From: Linnemannia schmuckeri
Taxonomy: Eukaryota > Mortierellomycota > Mortierellomycetes > Mortierellales > Mortierellaceae
NCBI GenBank assembly: GCA_029449235.1
Contig: JANATG010000017.1
Coordinates: forward strand, 1,194,001-1,258,000
Reading direction: 5' to 3'
Length of the DNA stretch: 64,000 nucleotides
A model generated the notes under the pieces. The model was not told the DNA's origin and did no database searches. It was given only the letters and a program-made list of their open reading frames with translations. The position numbers and the translations under genes were made by a program. Positions 12,442-23,443 of this stretch are shown piece by piece (position 1 is the first letter of the stretch; each line of letters begins with the position of its first letter).

Positions 12442-12687
12442 TCTGCTGTTGTTGTTTTTTGCCGTGCGTGAGTGCGCGTGTGCGTAAGGTATGGAAGATA
12501 GGGGAGAGGAAAAGAGTAAAGAGTCAAGAAGTGAAGCTATGTGCAGATGAGAGGGTAAACAAAAAGAGGAAGGGGGAGGGTGGTTGAGGGATGGTGAGAA
12601 AGAAAAAAAGGAGGGGTGAAAAAGAAAAGGACGAAAGGAGAACAAAGAGAGAGAGAGAAAGAAAACAGGGGTGCGAGGGGGGATCCG

Positions 12688-12702
12688 CTCCTTTATATGT
12701 TC
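12688..12702 (-). promoter_or_regulatory. TATA-like element of the monooxygenase gene
   Basis: On the minus strand the sequence reads CATATAAAGGAG, about 250 bases before the ATG at 12441. It is the only strong TATA match in the upstream region. Confidence 0.45.
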
Positions 12703-15700
12703 CTTCCCCTGGATAAATGTGTGTGGAGAGTGGGATGTCTCATTAAGGAAGGAAGATTGGCAATTCGGCTCCTGCAGGGATGTTTTGTACCCTAAAACAA
12801 AAAGAGAGTTACTCCTTAATTGCGACTAAAAACTGAATTGGTCTCCTTTTTTTCTTTTTCTTTTATTTTTTTCTTCTTCGGAGCACCAACTCAGCTATAG
12901 AGGGGTGGCAAAAACCTTATTGAGAGGCTGAAGGAGGGAAAGGCCGCCTTATTAAATTTTTCGTCCCTGTTATTTCTTTTCTTTCTCGGCGGTGTTTGAT
13001 TTTTGATCTATCAGGGAAAGGGCTGGTACATGGTACATTTCATCCGGAAAATAACTGAAATGTGGGCCTGGCCTGCCTGTCGGGCCGGTTTCCACAGTGT
13101 ATCTTGAGTACATACTTCCTTCGTCGTGTACTCGTTTGGTAAACATGGAACAAGCAAAGGAAAATAAAGAGCTTGTCGGTAGTGTATATGAACAAGAGTA
13201 TGTATTCTAGTGCGACATATCTTTTTTATTTTCCCTAGTTCTCTGTCTATCTCTCGCTATCTCTCTCCTGACAGAAAAGCAAAAAGTACATGCCTTCGAA
13301 CATGTACTGCGCTGCATCTACTATGAGGATGTTGTTTCAGCCACATGCATACATGTAAGTATGTATGCGCATTGCCTATGGAATGTTTCTGAAAGTATAG
13401 CTCTTCCCCACCTATTGACTTTACCCCCTCCCCCCTCTTAAGCGAGAGACACCTGGTGTTGTTTTATTTCTTGTTGTTTGTTGCTTAGAGTTCTGCAGGA
13501 GTGGATGATACTAAACAAAAAAAGAAACTTTATCTGTTTCTCGCAGCCCATCACTATTGATGAAAAAGGTAAGAAAGAAGGGGAAGGACCCAGTTCTTTT
13601 TTTTTTTTACGCTTTTACTTTGTCCACTCTTCTGGATAAGATGTCTTCATCCGCCTCCTTTCGGTCCATCCGTCTCGAAGTTTGTTATTTTGGGGGAAAC
13701 TAATAAATAATTGAGAGATGGCGGATTTTTTTAAGTTTCTTATATTTTGAACCTTGTCCTAGACGTCCCTGTCCATCTCTCTGTCAGGACGATCGATTCG
13801 ATTTTCTTAATGTAGTGCTTTCAACTACCAGCTTCCTCTCCACTCCATCTGTTGGTGCGTAGTACTTGGGAGCCTAAAACTTTTTTTTTCACCTCTTTAC
13901 TCAATCTATAGACGATGCGGGCAATTTTTTTTCTCTTCATTCGTCTCACTCTCGCTTACATATGCACACATCAGAAAGAAAAAAATGGACTGAACATGTG
14001 ACCATGTGTCTACATGGCAAGAAGAGAATGGTAGAAATCATTCCACGGTCGAACACCTTCAATGATTGTCGAAAAACGGGAAGATAGGATATAAGAATCT
14101 AACATAGACAACTCTCTATAAACAAAAAGTCAGTCTACTCAAAAATATGGCGGAGATTGTGTCTCTACTCATCATCTCTTTCCTCTACCAGCAGGCCCGA
14201 CCAACCTACGTAGTCTAGTAAATATGATCAGATCCTTGGAACTGAGGAGACCCACTATTCTACATCACCGGTCTAGGTAGGTAGGTTCAACATTTGTTTT
14301 CCTTGCTGCTACGGGGAGAGGAAGAGGAAGAGGAGGGAGGAAGGTACAGTGTCGCTTCCAGGATCGTGCTCACGATTTCGGTCAGGTTCCTTAAGATGAT
14401 AGGCGGTTGACCTCATCAATGTCGTCCAAACCCGCAAGCGACTCAGCATCCCTCCTTCACTCGACTGCGCATCCATTTCTTGTTTCACCATAGAAGGACA
14501 GAAAAGACCAAATTACAGAACGCATGTAAAATGGAGGGTGCCTCTTATCTCTAGTAATGATGGTGTATCGATGGATGAGGATGTAGCCGAGATATGAAGG
14601 ACGAAAAAGCAACAATGAGTAAGGGCCGTTTGCAACTTGTATCCAATATTTCACTCATTCGCTAGTAGAGTTATTCCTACGATGTAGCTCTCCTCACCCT
14701 CGAAAGAAAGCACAGCTTAATGTGCACAATGATCATGTTTTCCAATACACATTATCTAATCTAGTTAATCCTAAGCCAACCCGTCTAACTCTTCTCTACA
14801 GCTAACTGTTTACGGGTTACCCTTCATCTCTCGCCTTTTTCGCACTCGTCGCCAATGAACTCGAAAACAATTCCCTACTCGTCCCCAACTCTCACTCTTG
14901 TTTTCCTGTCTCTATCTCCTTTTTTCCTCACATCATCACCAAAGATTCACAACAATAAAGACAATTATGCAGCCTGCATTGCTCGCACTGCTATAATATT
15001 TTTTCTTCAGCAAACTTAAACGGGTGCTATGCACTTCGCCCCTCCTTTTTTAGGGGCATAAGTGATTAGCAAAACATGGTCTTTGCAAAAAGGCGAGAGG
15101 CAAAAGGAGCGTTTTTTAGAGGACGATCTAGGCACTCTATAAGATCATACGCATTGGTTTGTGGCCATGGATTAGTGATACCAACGGAAGAAATGCCAGC
15201 GAAGGTGCATATAAGCCTTTTTCTTTTCTTTCCTCCGTCCTTCAATATGAGAGAGGAAGAAAAATTGATCAATTGCTCTCAGACTTACCCTACCCCAATG
15301 CCGAGGATAGAAGATAGATAACCTAGCCGTTGTTCCCTTTGATGATGTTCTCAAATCTGTAGACGTTTGGGACCTGTCAAGGGCAACATGATTTTTTGTT
15401 TGGCCACCTTAACGCTTGCAAACAAATTGGCATTGAGGTATTCATAGTGAGGGACTGTGAATTTGTGCGATAGCTGAATATTCTCTAAAGCAGAGCAGCT
15501 GATGTACTGTGAGGATTGTTGTTAAGATGATCTATCGCAATTAATATGGTTAGTGTGAAGAAACGGTACACAAGTTTGCCTTATACACTCTAAAAGAATG
15601 ATATGCTGCTGATGCACCTGTGTGACTGAAGGATAGTCTTGGCTACTGTATTCAAAGCGAACCTATAGAGAATGAGTAGAAGTGTGTGGCTTAGAGATCG

Positions 15701-16129
15701 AGAAAAAGGGAAATTGTTCGAGTATTTTACTGAAGGTGTGAAAAATAATCATATATTTCTTTTCCTTAACATTCTTTTCATTGTACGTACATCCCTCTCT
15801 CACTGCAATGAAATAAGAACAAATTGATGAAAAGAATCAAGACAATATCACAGCTGTTAAGGAAGCCATCTGAATAACAAAAATTATTATACTCCCAATA
15901 GAGAATCAAATGAGAGTCAAGGTAGCGGTTGTTGTGTCAAGAGAGTGAGAGAGAGTAGGAGTCAAGGTATGAAAAGGATGTGGGCTGGACAGAAACATAT
16001 TCTCTTTATTATTCAGCTTTGATTGTAATTTATACCCTCTTTTCATGTGAGTAAACATGCAGCTACTACAACTAGCAACTGCTAAACATCTCACACATAT
16101 TGTGCACATATACAACAGCGGTCACTAGG
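12703..16129. other. 3.4-kb gene-poor intergenic region
   Basis: No supported gene, RNA gene or mobile element is recognised. Reading frames are short, without splice-compatible partners or recognisable protein features. The stretch is AT-rich with many T-tracts and marks the border between the left housekeeping block and the accessory island. Confidence 0.5.
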
Positions 16130-16384
16130 CTAAGGAATAGGCGCGCATCCGGCAGCAATACACGCAACCATACATGAGCCTAGCGCTGTGTTACATGCAA
16201 CGATCGCAGCTGGGATACTAGCACCCGCGGTCACAGTACCAAAGGTGAAACCCGCTGCCGCATAGCATGCAGTTGCAACTGCGTTACATCCGCTTTGGCA
16301 GATTCCATACGCCAAGGGACCTGCCTGTGTCAACGCAAGAAAAGTAAATAAGACTACGTAGTAAAGAATATACTGGAAAATCAT
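16130..16384 (-). CDS. Small secreted Zys3-like (zygote-specific protein family) peptide
   Basis: An 84-residue pre-protein. The first about 21 residues form a strongly hydrophobic signal peptide ending in LTQA. The mature part begins GPLAYGICQSGCN and is about 63 residues with seven cysteines in a small-residue Ala/Gly/Thr background. This composition and the AYxICQxGCNxVxxACYAAAG pattern match the small family first named from the Chlamydomonas zygote-specific Zys3 protein and widespread in filamentous fungi, whose molecular role is unclear. The start is the first true ATG (16384); the longer frame upstream begins with TTG. A TATA box reading CTATATAAAG on this strand lies about 190 bases upstream (near 16571). 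Probable extracellular peptide; effector or developmental role is speculation. Confidence 0.82.
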   Translation of the reverse strand: MIFQYILYYVVLFTFLALTQAGPLAYGICQSGCNAVATACYAAAGFTFGTVTAGASIPAAIVACNTALGSCMVACIAAGCAPIP

Positions 16385-16564
16385 GAAGGAAATAAAGCTA
16401 GAGGTCAAGTCATTAGCTATTAATAAGGTATTTGTAAATGAAAATCTTACCGTAAGAGACTATGAACTAATCTTCCTGTCAATTACACATCAACCAACCT
16501 GTTGTTGTGTAGGGAAGAAGTTTTTTGGTTGTTAAGTAATGCAGCTCTTCAGGCATGATCATGG

Positions 16565-16578
16565 CGGGTCTTTATATA
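16565..16578 (-). promoter_or_regulatory. TATA box of the Zys3-like gene
   Basis: On the minus strand the sequence reads CTATATAAAGACCC, about 190 bases before the start codon, a good TATA match. Confidence 0.6.
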
Positions 16579-16779
16579 GCTGTAGTGGTAACAATGAGCA
16601 CCAAGTACGGTTACGTAACGTAAACCAAACACCATGTAGAATTATGCATATAAAATTATGACGTGCATCGACTTTGACATAATTTTTCAAGAGTGGCCAA
16701 CCGCCTTGTGAGCATAGGAGAGTAGTGGGCCTAGAGGAAAAGGCAGCAGACCAAGCACTGAAATTTTGGCTTGATAAGC

Positions 16780-16856
16780 TATCCCTTCCTGTGTATTGAA
16801 CTTATACTTAAGTTGAATTTTTTATGTTTTGGTAGTTCACTACACAGGAAGGGATA
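16780..16856. repeat. 77-bp inverted-repeat element (22-bp arms)
   Basis: The left arm 16780-16801 (TATCCCTTCCTGTGTATTGA...) and right arm 16835-16856 are reverse complements with one mismatch, separated by 33 nt. The ends read TATCCCTT/AAGGGATA, resembling the TA-plus-TCCCTT ends of the Tc1 elements at 25-30 kb. It may be a tiny foldback MITE or a stable hairpin. Confidence 0.7.
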
Positions 16857-19732
16857 AAGGATAATCACCGACCACTTGATTTGTTTGGCTTTAAGGCAAA
16901 GCATAGACCGCTCGGCTCGTTGAACGTTAAATGTAAAGCACAGACCATGGTTTACTAGGTGCGGTCATGGGTGTCTTGGTTTGTGTTCCTTCATCTGTTT
17001 TTGAATCACTCGGAATTCCGATTTTTAAAAGTAACATGTAGAGATCGGGCTCGACCTCCATATCTACAAAATTGGACGAGCGATCCCATCTCGTCTCTTT
17101 ATGACAAAGAAGAGCTTTGGGACAATACCGTTTCGATTTCGATCTATCTAGATCTTTCAATCGGGCTGGGGGATCGATAAAGGAGAGTGCTCTTGCCCTG
17201 ATATGTTTTTCTCATCTACTCCCTTGATTTCATTTGTGTTTCCTTTTAAAAAAGTTCTTTCATCGTGCCCTTGGACTATGGTCAATTCCTTAGCTACTTT
17301 AATATCGCCAACATTGTAGCTTTGTGTTTGACTTAATGAGGAGACGGACGGATTGTCATACTGACTCAGAGGAACTGACCGCATTATCATGATTAGTTCA
17401 ATTTCACTGAACTGTCTCTTTATAACATCAACTCTTAAGACATTTGAAAATACAACGTCTATGATTAATGATGAAGTATTTTGATTCCCGACAAGCGGTG
17501 TTACGCAGCACGGTCCATGTTTTCCAATGTGCTCCGACTTGGCAGCGATACATCACCAATGACCCTTTTCTTAGTCTTATTTAGTCGAAGTTGTTCTATT
17601 CTATAAATGGTATGGACGCCTATGCATGATTCAAGAAGCCAGCGAGCGAGGAGGATACCAATATGGAGAATATGACACAGTTGAAGGGGGATGCATATGT
17701 CTTACTATTATTATTTACATAGACCTGTCCAACTTTAGATCGACCGATTACCAACTACTGATCAAACCCACTGAGTTTCCTTGCCACATGATCTCTAGTT
17801 GTAAAACCTTCGTCTACTTTCCAACCTGCCCTAACAACACACTCGACAATCCCTGGTTCATACAGTTTGCTCTGTTTCCACGATTTTAAACAACCACGCC
17901 CCCCCACAGCGGTGGCACTGGCGCCGCACCTTTTCATAGACTTTTAGCTGGGCAATACCAATGATGCAGTACCTGTTGTCGACGTGTATTAAAGCGGAAG
18001 CAATGATGTCTGGCTCATACCCTTCATGCTAGTCGCCACCGGTGCCTGTAGCGGAACTTTCTGAACTGTGAGCTTTTGATGTTGCTGACGTTTCCTGTTC
18101 CTCTACGGACAAAATTGCTCGATAGTCGTTTGTGCTTGAGGATGCGGATCCGAATTGGCAACATGGACCAAGGCTCCTCCCAGTTGGTGATAAACATGAG
18201 CGTTTGGGCGCTGATCCTTCGAACGCTTAAACGTGTCCTCCTCGATTTAGTCACCTGCCTCTGTATACTATTTGCATTACGTCCATGTAGGTCCTCCCTA
18301 AAAAGTAAAACCTTCATGATGCGCTTTTAAAAGTCTGGGCTGAGAGGCGCTTCACTGATAGTATGGTCGCCGTGTAAGGTCGGATGACCCTTTTGCATAT
18401 CGACGGGTTGATTGTTGTTATCCTGCTTGCTTGGGCCGAAGGTTTTTGAAGCTGTATTAAGAAAAAGTAGACAGCTTTGGGGAAAAGGATGAGTCGAATT
18501 ATATCCCTAATTTGAGTGATGAATGATCGACATATCTAGACAAGCTGCTTTGATTCGATACATCCTGCGCGTCACCTCCACACATCACATTCTCGTCGTT
18601 GGTGGACTATGTACTTTTTCATCTTCCCCCTTTATCTACCCGTCGAAGAGAAGCAATGCTTAAAACAACACCATAATCGCAAATGAATTACATTGTCGCC
18701 ACCAATCTTTTTCACCTCCACTATCAGTCGAGATTTTTTTACTTATTAGTAAACATTGTCATAGAAAGCACTAGAAGTCCTTAAAACGTACACATATCCA
18801 CTACCGTAGTTAATCCTTCAGCTTAATTTATCTCACTCCATAAACCTATACATTATCCATATCACTAGTCCTTTTCTTTCCGCACTTTCGATCAAGGCAT
18901 GCCATTGCCTTATTGCTTATTTTTTTTTTTTTACCAAGGTAGTGATGGGTCGTCTGTGACGACACATCAATTTTATCCAATTGAAAAGTGGAACTGTCTA
19001 AGTGAAGCTCGTACGAGTACATAGTCTACTTCACTATGTAAAGCATACTGTTACTCAGGGAGAGGGTCGAAGGCCAGAGTTGTAGGACCGCTGTTAAGTC
19101 CCCAATTGGTACGGGGGTAGTGATAATAGTGTCCTAAAGAACCACACGAAACGATACACTGCAGCGCGCCAACGAAAGTCTTGTCAGTACTGCTCTGGTT
19201 CAAGAAGTGATGTGTAAAAGGACAAAGAACAGACAAGAGTGCTGGGCACACTACTAATACTATGTCTACAAAGAATATGACTGCTAATCTAAGGCATCGC
19301 CACCGCTGCCTAGCCACCACCTTATTTTGCAACAATCCCTTCCTTACTTTTCTTTTGCTGCTTTCTATCTCTCCTATGTCTGTTTTCTTTCTTCACGCCT
19401 TGGCGAGCAAACAATCATCACGTATTCCTCCTGAGTATGATAGGAAGAGTCGATATCGAAGAACCAAAAGCAACGTCACGTTAAATACTTGACGGCGAGA
19501 ATAGCAATTAGTATGATCCGGGGTCATTGCTACCTCGCAAGCTTGCTTGGTCTTATGTTTGCTTAATATCATTTTGAACTGACATCTATGCATTTCTTTC
19601 TCTGTATACCTTTGTTGCATTGACGTCCCTCCACCTTTTCAACTATCCCTTGTTCCATCTTTAGCCATCCCTTGTTCTTCTCATGTCACTCTTCTTTTGA
19701 CGCGTTCGTGTTTCCTACAGGGCCTTCTTCAC
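16857..19732. other. 2.9-kb intergenic region
   Basis: No gene can be supported. Short frames near 16.9-18.3 kb on both strands look like decayed coding DNA but have multiple stops and no recognisable domain. A short pair of units reading AAGGGATRGC on the minus strand sits at about 19630-19676. Confidence 0.4.
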
Positions 19733-19740
19733 ATATATAA
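19733..19740 (+). promoter_or_regulatory. TATA box of the 6-Cys secreted protein gene
   Basis: ATATATAA about 100 bases upstream of the ATG at 19836, followed by an A/C-rich leader. Confidence 0.65.
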
Positions 19741-19835
19741 AGCAGGCGTACTTACCCGGCGTCCTGCTTCGACACAACCCACATCACCAAACTTTTACAA
19801 GAAAATAGCTTACAACCTTTCAAATCCCATTTGCC

Positions 19836-20186
19836 ATGCACCTTACCAAGATCATCATCGCCTCTTGCCTCGTCACCTCCACCTTTGCTCAGTTACTTGG
19901 AGAAGGCATCTGTAAGACCCGCCTCACCGTAAATGAAGCCACATGTAGTCTTCTCGGCCACAAGGAATGCTATGATGTTGAGGTGTTCAGCCATTGCGTG
20001 TGCGAACACTCGGGAGACACGGACGCGCTTCGCATTTGCATTCAGAATCTCCTCAGTTCCAGTAGCTTCGAAAGCATCTCCTCTCTCTCTCCTCCTGCTC
20101 GTAAGCGATCGATTATTGCCTGTCTTTTCATGTCCAAATATATGCTTTTAGCTTTATTTCTCCCCGCTTCCCTCTCCTCTTCATAG
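19836..20186 (+). CDS. Small secreted cysteine-containing protein
   Basis: 116 residues as one open frame. Residues 1-19 form a signal peptide ending TFAQ. The mature part has six cysteines (about 26, 37, 45, 53, 55, 68), enough for three disulfides, including a CVC pair. The tail after about residue 90 is basic (ARKR) and then hydrophobic, which could be a GPI-type or membrane anchor. Alternatively it may be a misread 3' end, because a GTAAGC donor at about 20101 could remove it. The last 85 bases overlap, antisense, an open frame from the duplicated signal-peptide segment on the other strand. No family is recognised. Confidence 0.68.
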   Translation: MHLTKIIIASCLVTSTFAQLLGEGICKTRLTVNEATCSLLGHKECYDVEVFSHCVCEHSGDTDALRICIQNLLSSSSFESISSLSPPARKRSIIACLFMSKYMLLALFLPASLSSS

Positions 20187-20329
20187 CCTTCCTTCTTTAC
20201 TGGTTCTGTTTTTCCTCTAAGTTTTTCTTTCACTCCAAATGAAATAAGCCACGCGAGAACAAAAAAGCGCTCGGCAAGCGTGATCAGGACGTAACAGTAT
20301 GCGGCCAAGAAGAGGATTGATTTGAGCAT
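20042..20329 (-). pseudogene. Truncated or chimeric copy of the 21.5-kb secreted protein gene
   Basis: The ATG at 20329 opens a hydrophobic leader (MLKSILFLAAYCYV...) closely similar to the leader of the gene at 21845 (MYKPILLLAVLSYA...). The preceding 5' leader (ACAAGTCAACA versus ACAAACCAGCA), a candidate 5'UTR intron and the promoter also match. After the signal peptide similarity stops, and the frame runs into a Lys/Glu-rich sequence antisense to the 3' end of the plus-strand secreted protein gene. It is either a broken duplicate or a new open frame that captured a signal peptide. The mature domain of the parent is missing. Confidence 0.55.
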
Positions 20330-21480
20330 TGTTGACTTGTCTGATGTAGATGTGCCGAATTGGATGGAAGGAGATGAAGGGTTAGGATAGAGACCAGAGA
20401 GCGTAGACAAAAAAATGGGTCCAGTGGTAGAATACAATGTGTTTCTGCAGGGTGTAATTTACCTTTTGAGGAGTGGAAGTATGGGGTGACGTACATTGAA
20501 GAAGACCGGGGCTGTATTTTAACCAAAGGCAAGGCGCTCGCTGTGGATGGGTCAGCAGAACTGAGACATTCACCACACAATGCGATATAAGACTTGCATT
20601 AGCCTTACAGGTTATTAGAGAATACCAATACAAGGGCAGTATGAACTGGGTTGTCCGAAGTTGTCAATGTAGATAAGTACTTAAACAGAAAGCGCCGTGT
20701 CCCTCGGACAAGAAAACATACCCACCACGCTTTGTCTAGTTTGCAGCGGATATGTGCACCTGTACAAGATAACCGCTTCTCCTCCACTAGCCCCTTTTAG
20801 TTCACACTTAATTAGGTCCGTGAGCTGTTTCCTCAATGGTTGGACTCCGAGCGGCGTGTCAAGGAATCAACTCTTTTTCTGTACCCACCGCGAGATTTTT
20901 TTTGGAGAGAGCGGCGTCTCCGTCCGCTGTCTCTTTGTTATGACTGGTGTAACGTGAGCATCGGAAAATTTCAAAGGACCTGCAGACTAAAAAAATCGAC
21001 CCTAAAAGGATACAGGAAACAACATGAAGCGGTGTCATGACAGTGGACCAAGAAGTATGCATCCTCTTTCTACCCTCCTTGGGCCTTCTTGCGACTCTTT
21101 CTCATACATGTTTGATAAGGGAAGGGTGATCATTGAAGCTCATGCCGAGTATTTATTAAGGATATGGCAGTCCAGAAGTCAATCTACCAGGCGGCGCATC
21201 ATGAAAGATGAAAAGCGATTCACAGGACTGAAAATAGTTCCCTGAGCAATGTCCCTCACTTCGACTATGTATTTACTTTTTGATTTCTCTTTGATTATTC
21301 CAAACACACAAAATTGTAGCGCATTTTCTCACATCGCCATATACAAGAGACGAACGCCATCGCACTTCTCTCCTTATGCACTTTTTTCACATTCATTGCC
21401 TTACTTGCTACGTAACTTGCTCCGTTAGGCCACCTTCTTTTACAATGTCACCAAACACATCTCAATTCAAAACTTTAAAA
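20330..21480. repeat. Upstream segment, copy A of a diverged tandem duplication
   Basis: Blocks here recur in the same order about 1.5 kb downstream. Examples are the minus-strand promoter near 20509 (versus 22055), GTGAGCTGTTT near 20820 (versus 22312), CTTCTTGCGACT near 21087 (versus 22580) and GCGCATTTTCTC near 21320 (versus 22680). Copy A runs from about 20310 to 21340. No other gene is supported in it. Confidence 0.65.
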
Positions 21481-21500
21481 ACATGGCGAGCCATATTTAT

Positions 21501-21845
21501 TTACGCATACCAGTTGCAGCTCTTTCCACGACCCCAAGTGGACGAAATACCCGAGCGGCCGAAGGAAACACTGTTGACCCACTGAGCATTCGATGTAACC
21601 TTGTTAGAACCAATGTCATAGTCGCCAGTGCAGTCGCTCTTCCAGAAAAGCTTGACATCTCCAGCGCCCCTGCCATCGATGTAAGCGGTTTGCGTGTTGG
21701 CAAGGCAGAAGCAGTACCGCTTGCCGTCGGGAACGGAAAGCGTCTTGAAACGAGAGAAGTCGTTATTCTCAATCCAGAGCGAGTAGTCTGCAAGTGTGAC
21801 CTGTGCATAAGAAAGCACGGCCAAGAGGAGGATTGGCTTGTACAT
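21501..21845 (-). CDS. Secreted protein of 114 residues, possible beta/gamma-crystallin-like fold
   Basis: A signal peptide of about 19 residues (ends VTLA) is followed by a compact, aromatic-rich mature domain with four cysteines: a CFC pair near residue 45, one in KSDCTGDYD and one in GKSCNWYA at the C-terminus. The FxxSDCTGxY pattern and length recall small secreted beta/gamma-crystallin-like or Streptomyces-inhibitor-like domains, but this is weak. The start at 21845 is chosen because a 5'UTR acceptor (TATTAG) lies a few bases before it and because it gives the signal peptide. A GTAAGT donor near 21999 and a TATA box at 22061-22070 complete the model. It is the intact member of the tandem duplication. 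Confidence 0.78.
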   Translation of the reverse strand: MYKPILLLAVLSYAQVTLADYSLWIENNDFSRFKTLSVPDGKRYCFCLANTQTAYIDGRGAGDVKLFWKSDCTGDYDIGSNKVTSNAQWVNSVSFGRSGISSTWGRGKSCNWYA

Positions 21846-22057
21846 TGCTGGTTTGTCTAATAGAGATACGTCGAGATGAGTGGGAGGAGGAGGAGGAGGA
21901 GGGGAATACATTAGGATTGATGTGAGAGGAACTTGAAAATGTGGAAGAAATAGCGGGTCCGGCCGTTAAAATAACATGTGTTGTTGAAGTGTTCCACTTA
22001 CTCTTTCAAGAGAGAAAGGGGATGAGGATGAAGTGTGGTTGGTGAGAAAGAAAGGGA

Positions 22058-22070
22058 GCTGTATTTATAC
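22058..22070 (-). promoter_or_regulatory. TATA box of the 114-residue secreted protein gene
   Basis: On the minus strand GTATAAATACAGC, about 220 bases before the start codon; the gap fits a 5'UTR intron between about 22000 and 21860. The duplicate at about 20517 reads GTTAAAATACAGC, so its TATA is degraded. Confidence 0.6.
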
Positions 22071-23443
22071 TGGTGGCATGAATAGGCAGTCGCTGTCGGG
22101 GATTGCACAGAACATGGACCATCACTGCACAATGACATTGAAGACTTCTCAATTTAATCGAGGCCATAACGAAAGGCGGCGTGGACAAAAGTTAATCGCT
22201 TTCATCGATCAAGGAAAGAGCAGACAGGAGTACGCCGCCGTGCTTTGTCATGCCATTCCGCCAGGTCTCCTTCTCCTCTTCTTGCACCATTGATTCTTTT
22301 CTAGATAAATCTGTGAGCTGTTTGGTAACGAGCGATGTGTCTAGAAAACAAACAATCATTCCTTTTCTTGCCCACAGTGAGCATTTTTTTACAGTCTCAT
22401 TGGACGCCGCCTTTGTTTACAGTTTTGTTATTTGTTTGTGTAACGAGAGAGAAAATGAAAAAAAATTCAAGGGTCCTCCAGAGTAAAATGCTAACATGGA
22501 TGGATACATGAGGCAACAATAGAGCGGCGGGATGACATGAAGTTGAAAAGTACGCATCTTGTTTTCTTTCTGTCTCTGGGATCTTCTTGCGACTTTTTCT
22601 CCTGCTCGCCTGATACACGAAGGAGTGGCCATAGTCGATTACACCAATCCCTCTGAGAAAGACTATAAGAGTATCATGAGCGCATTCTCCTCGCATCCCC
22701 CCCCCTCCTCTCTCTCTCCCTCTCCGCTCGTGCGCTTGTCTCTGTCTTCCCTTTGATTCCCAACTCCACAAAAACACAGCGTACTACCGTCTAAAACAAT
22801 CTACCTCTGCCGCGCCCTCGCTTAGATTGGCTTGTCCTCGTCTAGCAGATTACAGCTCAACTATAATCCAGCCACAATTTCCTAAGAACCGTCTAGGCCT
22901 CCAATATAGATCCCTTTTCTCGGGTCCTACTTTACACCTTTGACCTTGGCTCATGACTTGATCCATAGCAACATCTCCACAAACTCCATCCCTGTTCTCA
23001 CCTTCACCCTTCTTAGTATTCATCCATTACCAGTTCCACTCTTCTTGAAGCTCATTGTCTGATCATCTTGTACCTGCACCAAATAAATACTCAATCCTCT
23101 CTTTCCTCGTTCACATATAAATAGTTCCACTTGCTACTCTTGTTGGCTTATAATAAAGCTATACGCTTGTTCTCTCTCTTGCCATTCTACTCTTGTCCCA
23201 GTTCACATTCTCATCCACAAATTTTCCAACTTGACGACGCAATCCTTTTGTACACTATCTTTAGCATAGCTATTTGGGGCTGCTGACAGACGAAGGGATA
23301 ATTGACACAAACAAGCAGCACAGTTGAATTACTAAATCCGTACTATTACGCAGAAGTATCGTCCGAAACAATGTCGCTTCAGGAATGTAAGAGAATATCG
23401 ACTTCATTATTCTTTTCAACTAAGCAGTTGTAAATAGTCCTAG
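22071..23443. other. Copy B upstream segment and intergenic DNA
   Basis: 22071-22760 is copy B of the tandem duplication described at 20330-21480. From 22760 to 23443 the DNA is AT-rich and holds short pyrimidine-rich blocks and no supported gene. Confidence 0.5.

Noticed and set aside
16385..16408. N-terminal extension of the Zys3-like peptide
   Set aside because: The extension begins with TTG; the nearby ATG is in another frame and meets TGA after two codons, so the ATG at 16384 is used.
18024..18317. 97-codon basic frame on the minus strand, and protein-like text nearby to 17755
   Set aside because: Several frame changes and stops, no identifiable domain; possibly decayed coding DNA but unsupported as a gene.
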